Positions 57,807-64,000 of a stretch of DNA of 64,000 nt are shown here, piece after piece; position 1 is the first letter of the stretch, and every line of letters begins with the position of its first letter. Made by a program: the position numbers and the translations under genes. Source of the DNA: Brooklawnia cerclae (GTDB lineage Bacteria > Actinomycetota > Actinomycetes > Propionibacteriales > Propionibacteriaceae); NCBI RefSeq assembly GCF_011758645.1, contig NZ_JAAMOZ010000002.1, positions 1-64,000 on the forward strand, written 5' to 3'. Under the pieces are notes generated by a model, which ran no database searches, had not been told where the DNA came from, and saw only the letters and a program-made list of their open reading frames with translations.

Positions 57807-58808
57807 GTGATCCGAACCCGGTTCGCCGTGGTCGTGGGCGTGTCGCTGGGCGTCATCGCGCTGTCGGCACTGGCGGGGATCGGACTCGGCTCGCATCCCA
57901 TTCCCGCGGCCACGGTGGTGGAGGCGCTGATCGACTACGACCCCGCAAACAACGATCACATCGTCGTCGTCCAGTCGCGCGTCCCGAGGGTGGTGATGGG
58001 GATCGTCGTGGGTGCGGCCCTGGGCCTCGCGGGTGCACTCATGCAGTCGTTCACCCGCAACCCGCTGGCGGACCCTGGGATCCTCGGGGTGAACGCGGGC
58101 GCTTCGGCGGCCGTCGTGGTCGCCATCGCATACTTCGGGGTCACCGACGTCGGCGGATACGTCTGGTTCGCGTTCATCGGGGCGGCGGCGGGAACCGTGG
58201 CCGTCTACCTGCTCGGCTCCGCGCACCGGAGCACCGCGACTCCCGCCCGCATGGCGCTCGCCGGCACCGCGTTGTCGATGGTGATCAGTGCCTTCACCGG
58301 CATGGTCCTGTTGAGCAACGAGCCCGTTTTTCTGCAGTTCCGGTACTGGACGGTGGGCACCTTGCAGGGCCGTGGCATCCCCGTTCTGCGGGCCGTGCTC
58401 CCCTTCATGGTCGCCGGTGCGGTTCTGGCGGCACTGCTGGCCCGGCCGCTCAACGCGATCGCCCTCGGGGAGCAGACGGCCCGGGGGCTCGGGGTCAACG
58501 CACGGCTGGTCCGTCTCGGGACCACCCTGGCGGTGGTGCTCCTCGCCGGTGGCGCCACTGCGGCAGCCGGGCCCATCTCCTTCGTCGGCCTGGCCGCCCC
58601 GCACGTCGTGCGCATCCTTGTCGGCCCGGATCACCGCCTGTTGCTGCCGGGCGTGCTGGTCGTGGCGCCCGCCACCCTGCTGGCGGCCGACACCGTGGGA
58701 CGGATAGCCGTCGCACCCGGAGAACTGCAGACGGGGATCTCCGCGGCGGTGCTGGGCGGCCCGATCTTCGTCGCGCTCGCACGGTCGCGGAAGCTGGCCT
58801 CGCTGTGA
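57807..58808 (+). CDS. fepD: Iron-siderophore ABC transporter permease, FecCD family (first subunit)
   Basis: This 333-residue permease has about nine to ten helices and the FecCD landmarks: RVPRVVMGIVVGAALGLAGALMQSFTRNPLADPGILGVNAGAS, ARMALAGTALSMVI, YWTVGTLQGRG and GPISFVGLAAPHVVR. It forms the channel with the next protein, which overlaps it by 4 nt (GTGA). Confidence 0.93.
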   Translation: MIRTRFAVVVGVSLGVIALSALAGIGLGSHPIPAATVVEALIDYDPANNDHIVVVQSRVPRVVMGIVVGAALGLAGALMQSFTRNPLADPGILGVNAGASAAVVVAIAYFGVTDVGGYVWFAFIGAAAGTVAVYLLGSAHRSTATPARMALAGTALSMVISAFTGMVLLSNEPVFLQFRYWTVGTLQGRGIPVLRAVLPFMVAGAVLAALLARPLNAIALGEQTARGLGVNARLVRLGTTLAVVLLAGGATAAAGPISFVGLAAPHVVRILVGPDHRLLLPGVLVVAPATLLAADTVGRIAVAPGELQTGISAAVLGGPIFVALARSRKLASL

Positions 58809-59857
58809 GCCACGCCGACACCGGCCGGATGCCGCCGATCGTCCCACACGTGGTGAGGCTGGGCCCCTGGTCCGTGCGCCTGTGGCCGCGCGGAGTCGTG
58901 TTCGCGGCTGTCACGGTTGTGTGCGTGCTCGGCGTCGGCGCGGCGAGCCTCGCGATCGGCGGGCTCGACATGTCGGCCACCGAACTGTGGGCGGCGTTGA
59001 CGGGCGAGGGCGATGCGTCGGCGGTTCGCTCGATCCGGGGACGCAGGTTGCCCCGCCTGCTCACGGCGATCGGGGTGGGCGGGAGCCTGGGAGTGTCGGG
59101 GGCGGTGTTCCAATCGCTGTCGCGAAACGTGCTCGGATCTCCCGACGTCATCGGGTTCACCACCGGTGCCGCCGCCGCGGCCGCCGTGCAGATCGTGGTC
59201 TTCGACGGCGGAGTGCTGGCCACCGCGCTCGCGGCCGTCGTCGGAGGTGTGCTGACAGCGCTGCTCGTCTACGGATTGGCCAGGAGAGACGGAGTCACAG
59301 GCGGGTTGAGGCTCATCCTGGTGGGCATCGGCACGGCGGCCGTGCTGGGAGCCCTCATCGACTTCCTCATGGTGCGGGCGTCCATCACCGACGCGGCCGT
59401 GCTCCAGCAATGGAGCGCGGGGTCGCTGACCGGACGGGGCTGGTCGCACGCGCTGATCGTGCTGATCGTCGACATCCTCGTCGTCCCCGTGATGGTCCTG
59501 GTGTCGCGACGGGTCTCGCTGATGGAGATGGGGGACGACACCGCGGCCTCACTGGGGATTCCGGTCGAGCGGTTCAGGTTCGCCGCGGTCGTCCTCGCCG
59601 TCCTCCTCGCCGCGGTGGCCACGGCGGCCGCGGGACCGATCGCCTTCGTCGCGCTCGCGGCGCCGCAGATCGCACGCAGGACCGTTCGCTCTCCGGGGGT
59701 ACCGGTGGTCACGTCGTTCTTGACGGGGGCCTTTCTGCTCGCCACCGCCGATCTGCTGGCCCAGCGGGTCGAGATCGGCCTGCGCACGCCGGTGGGCATG
59801 GTCACCAATCTTCTGGGCGGGGCGTACCTCGTATGGCTGCTGGCACGCCGCGCATGA
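58805..59857 (+). CDS. fepG: Iron-siderophore ABC transporter permease, FecCD family (second subunit)
   Basis: This 350-residue partner permease has RRLPRLLTAIGVGGSLGVSGAVFQSLSRNVLGSPDVIGFTTGA, WSAGSLTGRGW and GPIAFVALAAPQIARR, the usual FecCD motifs, over about nine helices. A GTG start overlaps the preceding stop. A longer N terminus than the first subunit is present (about 25 residues before the first helix), as seen in FepG. Confidence 0.92.
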   Translation: MSHADTGRMPPIVPHVVRLGPWSVRLWPRGVVFAAVTVVCVLGVGAASLAIGGLDMSATELWAALTGEGDASAVRSIRGRRLPRLLTAIGVGGSLGVSGAVFQSLSRNVLGSPDVIGFTTGAAAAAAVQIVVFDGGVLATALAAVVGGVLTALLVYGLARRDGVTGGLRLILVGIGTAAVLGALIDFLMVRASITDAAVLQQWSAGSLTGRGWSHALIVLIVDILVVPVMVLVSRRVSLMEMGDDTAASLGIPVERFRFAAVVLAVLLAAVATAAAGPIAFVALAAPQIARRTVRSPGVPVVTSFLTGAFLLATADLLAQRVEIGLRTPVGMVTNLLGGAYLVWLLARRA

Positions 59858-59871
59858 GGAAAGGAGAACAT

Positions 59872-60756
59872 GTGACGACCACCGACGACACCGACGAGAT
59901 GGTGCAACTGAGCGCCGAGGACGTCAGCGTGGGCTACTCGACCACGACGGTCGTCGACCGGCTCAGCCTGCGGATCCCCCCGGGCGGGTTCACCGTCATC
60001 GTGGGGCCGAACGGGTGCGGCAAGTCCACCATTCTCCGGACCCTGGGGCGCATGCTCCAACCCCGCCACGGGCGGGTCGTGCTCGACGGCAAGGACATTC
60101 ACGCTTATCGGACGAAGCAGGTCGCACGCAGGGTCGGTCTTCTGCCGCAATCACCCGTCGCGCCGGACGCGATCACAGTCGCCGATCTCGTGACGCGCGG
60201 ACGTTTCCCCCACCAGACCCTGTTGAGGCAGTGGTCGGCCGAGGACGAGCGCATAGTCGGGCAGGCGCTCGACGAGGTCGGGATGAAACCGGATGCCGGC
60301 CGGCTCGTCGACGAACTGTCGGGTGGCCAGCGGCAGCGCGTATGGATCGCCATGGCGCTGGCTCAGCAGACCTCCGTGCTGTTGCTCGACGAACCGACGA
60401 CGTTCCTGGACGTCTCCCACCAACTCGACGTGCTCGACCTGTGTTCCCGCCTGAACGAGTCGGGGCGAACCCTCGTGGTGGTGCTGCACGATCTCAACCT
60501 CGCCGCGCGGTATGCCACGCATCTCGTCGCGATGCATGCCGGGCAGATCGTCGCGCAGGGCGACCCGGGGGACGTGCTCACCCCGGCCCTGCTCCGGCAG
60601 GTCTTCGACCTCGACGCCCTCGTGCTGGCAGACCCGGAGAACGGGCGGCCCCTCATCGTCCCCCGCGACCGCCGGGGACGCCAGCGACCGGACGCACACC
60701 GTGCGTCCGTGACGACGATGCCGGAACTCCCGGCAGACAAGGAGAGCATGCCATGA
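59872..60756 (+). CDS. fepC: Iron-siderophore ABC transporter ATPase
   Basis: This 294-residue ATPase has Walker A GPNGCGKST, the signature [15 protein letters not shown], Walker B VLLLDEPTTFLD and the HDLNLAARYA region typical of FepC/FhuC. AGGAG lies 6 nt before the GTG at 59872. The C-terminal extension of ~35 residues is Arg-rich. The 3' end overlaps the siderophore-interacting protein gene (ATGA). Confidence 0.95.
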   Translation: MTTTDDTDEMVQLSAEDVSVGYSTTTVVDRLSLRIPPGGFTVIVGPNGCGKSTILRTLGRMLQPRHGRVVLDGKDIHAYRTKQVARRVGLLPQSPVAPDAITVADLVTRGRFPHQTLLRQWSAEDERIVGQALDEVGMKPDAGRLVDELSGGQRQRVWIAMALAQQTSVLLLDEPTTFLDVSHQLDVLDLCSRLNESGRTLVVVLHDLNLAARYATHLVAMHAGQIVAQGDPGDVLTPALLRQVFDLDALVLADPENGRPLIVPRDRRGRQRPDAHRASVTTMPELPADKESMP

Positions 60757-61601
60757 CCGATGTCAGCCCCACGGAGAACGGAGACGGGCCGAGCGTCCTG
60801 CACCACCCTGACCACGACCGTGGCATCGACGAGATCACGGTGACGATCACCGGTGTCATCCGGCCGACACCACGCCTGATCCGGTTCACGGCGTGCCTTC
60901 CCGTCGGCGCCGACAACCCGAGCTGGGCTCAGCCCAACGTCGCCGTGCGGTTGCAGCTGGGAGCTGACTTCGGCCACGTTTCCCGGGTCTACACCGTGCG
61001 GACGTACGACCCGGCGACCCGCTCCTTCGATGTGGACGTCGTCGTACACGGCGACACCAGCCCGATGATGAGGTGGACGTCAGGCCTGCGGCCCGGCGAC
61101 ACGGTGCTCCTCGCCGGCCCACGCCCGCAGCTCGTGGTGCCTGAGGCGCCCGAGCGCAGGGTCGCGTTGTTCCTCGATGCCACAGCGATCCCGGCGCTGT
61201 ACTCCATGCTGGAGCAATGGCCCACGGGCCTGGAGGGCGTCGGGTGGGTCGCCACGAGCGATCGGGCCGCGTTCGACGAACTGCCCGGCGTCACCGGCGT
61301 CGACCTGCGCCGCGTCGATCCGGACGCGGAACTCCGGCCGCTCGCGACCGAGGCGATCTCGCTCGATCACCCCGAGCAGTACGTGGTGTGGGGTGCCGGT
61401 GAGCGCGACGAGATGCGTGACATCCGCAGGCATTTCCGCGACACCGTCGGGCTCACCAAGGACGAGGTCGCCGTTTTTGGCTACTGGAAGCGTGGTGTCA
61501 CCAACACCGAGATCGACCGCCGCCGGCTGCAGAGCTACCAGCGCCTGCTCGCCGACGGTGGCAGCCTCGAGGAACTCGACGATCTGGCGATCGAGATCTG
61601 A
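60753..61601 (+). CDS. Siderophore-interacting protein (flavin-dependent ferric-siderophore reductase)
   Basis: This 282-residue protein has the SIP family order. An FAD-binding barrel contains HVSRVYTVRTYDP, the RxYT motif contacting FAD, and GDTSPMMRWTSGLRPGDTVLLAGP. A NAD(P)H-binding-like SIP domain ends in YVVWGAGERDEMRDIRRHF and AVFGYWKRG. It releases iron from imported siderophore in the cytoplasm. It closes the iron operon and meets the next gene tail to tail with a 3-bp gap. Confidence 0.94.
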   Translation: MTDVSPTENGDGPSVLHHPDHDRGIDEITVTITGVIRPTPRLIRFTACLPVGADNPSWAQPNVAVRLQLGADFGHVSRVYTVRTYDPATRSFDVDVVVHGDTSPMMRWTSGLRPGDTVLLAGPRPQLVVPEAPERRVALFLDATAIPALYSMLEQWPTGLEGVGWVATSDRAAFDELPGVTGVDLRRVDPDAELRPLATEAISLDHPEQYVVWGAGERDEMRDIRRHFRDTVGLTKDEVAVFGYWKRGVTNTEIDRRRLQSYQRLLADGGSLEELDDLAIEI

Positions 61602-61604
61602 GCC

Positions 61605-62372
61605 CTACCGGACCGCCGCGACGACGTAGTCGTCCAGGTACTGCCAGACGGTTCCGACCTCGCTGAAACCTGCACTGCGCAGGGTCTCCAGGTGGAAGCC
61701 CAGGGTCACCTTGGGCGCCGTGTGGTTGCCCTCCCAGAGATGCTCGCGCGCTGTGGCGGCGAACGAGTAGCCGGGACGCGCGGCCGCCACCTCCCACCAG
61801 TGGTCCCAGGTGTCGGCTCCCGCATCGAAGGCCGCCTGCTGGGTGACCGCGTCGTCGTCCGCGGCGATCCGGAGCAGCGTGGGCTGCGCGGCGGGGTCGT
61901 ACGCGAAGTGGTCGCCGTTGAGGAAGACTCCTCCAGGAGCGATCAGGTCGGCCAACTCGAAGTAGAGACGAACCAGGACGTCGGGCTCCAGCCAGTGCAG
62001 TGCGGTGGAGCTGACCACCGCGTCGAAGGGGCCGGGCGCCGAGGCGGCCCAGGCGGCCTCGTCGAGATCGGCGTTCGCGATCATGACCTGCGGGTCGTCC
62101 GCGAAGACGTCGCGGGCGACGGCCAGCAGCAGGGGATCCTTGTCCACCGCGACGACGCTCGACCCGGGGAACCGATCACGGATGAACCGGGTCAGCGATC
62201 CCGGCCCGCAGGCCAGGTCGAGCACTCGTGGCGTGGACCGGCCGAGGAGCCCGACGACTCGTGCCATCGTGTCGAACCGTAGATCGCGGTGGCGGATGTA
62301 CGCGGCCTGCTGGGCGTCCCAGCGGGCGAGCAGATCGTCCGGTCGTGCGGAGGTGGGTTCGGGCTCGGTCAT
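61605..62372 (-). CDS. SAM-dependent methyltransferase (trans-aconitate-methyltransferase-like)
   Basis: This 255-residue class I methyltransferase has motif I VLDLACGPGSLTRFI and VVAVDKDPLLL. DADLDEAAW-type motif II (MIANADLDEAAWA) is present, and STALHWLEPD follows. The last is typical of the Tam-like subgroup. The substrate is unknown. GGAAGG lies 6 nt before the ATG at 62372, which overlaps the stop of the upstream MprF-like gene by 1 nt (TGATG), so it is coupled to it. Confidence 0.87.
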   Translation of the reverse strand: MTEPEPTSARPDDLLARWDAQQAAYIRHRDLRFDTMARVVGLLGRSTPRVLDLACGPGSLTRFIRDRFPGSSVVAVDKDPLLLAVARDVFADDPQVMIANADLDEAAWAASAPGPFDAVVSSTALHWLEPDVLVRLYFELADLIAPGGVFLNGDHFAYDPAAQPTLLRIAADDDAVTQQAAFDAGADTWDHWWEVAAARPGYSFAATAREHLWEGNHTAPKVTLGFHLETLRSAGFSEVGTVWQYLDDYVVAAVR

Positions 62373-64000
62373 CAATTGCCTTCCTGGTTGTGGGTGGACG
62401 CCGAACGGTCGCCGAGTTCGCGGATCGCCCGCAGCGCCTGTGCGACCGACAGGTGCGGGAGATACGACCGGACGACCGCCAGCCCGATCGCGGGGAGGTT
62501 CATCGTCGAGGAGAAGACCATCAGCCAGGGGCGCACCTCGGGTTGGAACTTCTGCTTGAAGTGATGCAGCGACGAGAACCCGTACACGGGCTCCAGTGTG
62601 TTGCCGAGGTAGTCGAGCAGGTCGTACAGGTCGCCGGCACGATCCGTGGGGGACGCGTCGTCCACCGTCTGCCCGCGGTCGTCATGGGCCAGGGGTGCGC
62701 CGCTCAGCGACATGAACTCCATCCCGTCGTCCTTCATCCTCATCGCCGACCGGGCGATGAGGAACTCCATGATCCCGGGCATCGCATCGTGACGCTTGCG
62801 CATCACATCGAGCGTCCAGCCGATCACGCGTCCGTCACGCCAGCTGGGCAGCCAGCTGAGCACCCCCTGGACATGCCGTTTGGGGCCGTAGGCCACCATG
62901 AGGCGCACCTCCGGATCGCGCAACTCGTCCAGGCCGCCGAGGGTGAACCCCATCTCGGGCAGCGGGTGGCCCGAGACCCAGTCCTGGGACAGGTCGACGA
63001 TCTGCGCATAGGCACCGGCCGTCAGGTCGGCCCAGGTCGTCCACTCCGCGGTCACATCCTCGCGCTCGGCGCGCGACAACGCGCTGCGGACGTCCTGCCA
63101 CTTGCGTCCCCGGGTCTGCCACTGCCGGACGTCGACGATGCTCTCGCGGGCGACCTCGACCGACTGCCACTCGAGCTCGCGTGCCACGGGGCCGAAGGCG
63201 CTGGCCGTCACGGCATACCAGACCGGTATCAATCCTTGTGAATCGGCGAACAGGTTGAACCGGCGGACCACCGGCAGGAGCTCGGCCTGGGGTGCCCCGA
63301 AAGGCTCCGACAGTGTCAGCGCCACGCCCGCGACGTCGCGGTAGGCCACGATCGCCCCGGTGAGCGAATCCTGCCAGTGCCGGTTGCCGGGCCACGTGGC
63401 CATGAAGGCGAGTGTCGAGCCCCCACCCAGACGCAGCCGCGCCCGAACCTCGCCGTCACCGGGTTCACGCCGGTGCAGCGGACGGACGGTCAGGATCCGC
63501 CACACCAGCAGGATCAGGGCCAACCACATCACGGCCTCGATCGACTCGGTCGTCAGCTTGGTGATCAGCGTCTGCGGGTGAACCTTGCCGCCCAGCGTGG
63601 TGCGGGCCGCGGGGGGAAGGATGAGCTCCAGCCCCGCGAGAACCGTCTTCAGAATGCTGGGCGGGCCGGCGAAGGACGAGCGCAGCGCGAACACGAATCC
63701 GGCCATCGCCACCCCGGCCGCGATCAGCACCACCGCGACCGACCGCAGGGCGGCCCTGTCCTCGTCCCGGCTGAGTGTGATCTGGAACCTGCGGCGCTGG
63801 ACGATCAGCCAGGCCGCGGCCGCCATGTGGACGAGCAGAACGGCCGCCACCTGGACGATGAGCTCCACCTGTTCCACGGGGGAGGCGGCGGCAATGGCGT
63901 CCAGGCGGTGTGCCGGAAGCATCGCGAAAGACGCGGCGACGCTGACGACCGTCCGTGCGATGAGCACGACAGCGACCCACACCGCAGCCCGGCGTCCGCG
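62372..64000 (-). CDS. mprF: Phosphatidylglycerol lysyltransferase/flippase-like protein (MprF family), 5' end outside window
   Basis: The frame is open to the right edge, so the N-terminal part is missing. The visible 542 residues show about five transmembrane helices and then a DUF2156 (LysPG synthase) domain. This has two GNAT-like halves: STLAFMATWPGNRHWQDSLTGAIVAYR and WTLDVMRKRHDAMPGIMEFLIARSAMRMKDDGMEFMSLSGAPLA, ending in YGFSSLHHFKQKFQPEVRPW. Such proteins add lysine or another amino acid to phosphatidylglycerol and flip it, which lowers surface charge and aids resistance to cationic peptides. Substrate specificity is unknown. Confidence 0.82.
   Translation of the reverse strand, partial: RGRRAAVWVAVVLIARTVVSVAASFAMLPAHRLDAIAAASPVEQVELIVQVAAVLLVHMAAAAWLIVQRRRFQITLSRDEDRAALRSVAVVLIAAGVAMAGFVFALRSSFAGPPSILKTVLAGLELILPPAARTTLGGKVHPQTLITKLTTESIEAVMWLALILLVWRILTVRPLHRREPGDGEVRARLRLGGGSTLAFMATWPGNRHWQDSLTGAIVAYRDVAGVALTLSEPFGAPQAELLPVVRRFNLFADSQGLIPVWYAVTASAFGPVARELEWQSVEVARESIVDVRQWQTRGRKWQDVRSALSRAEREDVTAEWTTWADLTAGAYAQIVDLSQDWVSGHPLPEMGFTLGGLDELRDPEVRLMVAYGPKRHVQGVLSWLPSWRDGRVIGWTLDVMRKRHDAMPGIMEFLIARSAMRMKDDGMEFMSLSGAPLAHDDRGQTVDDASPTDRAGDLYDLLDYLGNTLEPVYGFSSLHHFKQKFQPEVRPWLMVFSSTMNLPAIGLAVVRSYLPHLSVAQALRAIRELGDRSASTHNQEGN

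Noticed and set aside
1-64000. tRNA, rRNA or tmRNA genes
   Set aside because: No cloverleaf, CCA end or rRNA segment was recognised by reading. A covariance-model scan was not possible here.

Overview
This 64 kb window is high-GC DNA from an actinobacterium, most likely Propionibacteriales or a relative. The evidence is indirect: a Tad pilus locus with a LysM-BTAD protein, DUF2304 and DLW-39-like small proteins, a LysPG-synthase-like protein, and several genes whose -10 hexamer lies 6-7 nt before the start codon (leaderless transcripts). I see no rRNA, tRNA, CRISPR array, prophage or complete insertion sequence. Genes are dense and many cistrons overlap by 4 nt (ATGA/GTGA).

Layout. (1) 1-13.7 kb: the end of a TetR regulator, then a LacI repressor and two operons it probably controls. 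Operon A is a dipeptide-type ABC importer (binding protein, two permeases, fused double ATPase) with a tagatose/psicose 3-epimerase-family enzyme inserted before the ATPase. Operon B encodes a fructosamine-6-phosphate deglycase (FrlB-like), a fructosamine kinase (FrlD-like) and both subunits of an ATP-dependent hydantoinase/5-oxoprolinase. Near-identical palindromes related to TTGGGATCGTTCCCAA lie in front of both operons. I read this as one regulon for taking up and degrading glycated (Amadori-type) compounds that contain, or yield, a cyclic imide or lactam. It is the best candidate for an undescribed system here. (2) 13.7-16.3 kb: a repeat array and a terminator, then a solitary homodimeric-E1/transketolase-family enzyme. 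(3) 16.3-20.5 kb: YceI, a zincin, a glycosyltransferase-DUF2304 pair, and an AbiEi/AbiEii toxin-antitoxin module bracketed by perfect 47-bp direct repeats. (4) 20.5-24.8 kb: an extracytosolic flavin electron-transfer set (ferric-reductase-like protein, FMN-binding protein, ApbE) and an NhaD-like antiporter. (5) 25.0-33.5 kb: a Tad pilus assembly locus. (6) 33.6-44.3 kb: a sugar-acid locus with two paralogous TRAP binding proteins under similar promoters, TRAP permeases, an idonate-dehydrogenase-like enzyme, an IclR regulator, a 3-hydroxyisobutyrate-dehydrogenase-family enzyme and an SDR. (7) 44.3-49.7 kb: a two-component system, a large unrecognised protein, a 42-aa membrane protein, a GH32-like protein with an altered active site, and an intergenic region with DnaA-box-like sites. 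(8) 49.7-55.2 kb: HIT protein and molybdenum cofactor genes. (9) 55.2-61.6 kb: a double AraC regulator divergent from a siderophore-iron uptake operon, with an iron-box-like palindrome between them. (10) 61.6-64 kb: a methyltransferase and the 3' part of a LysPG-synthase-like gene.

Gene calls rest on motif recognition and remembered family sequences. No database search was run. Start codons were chosen from Shine-Dalgarno sequences, overlaps or leaderless -10 spacing, and are stated where they matter.
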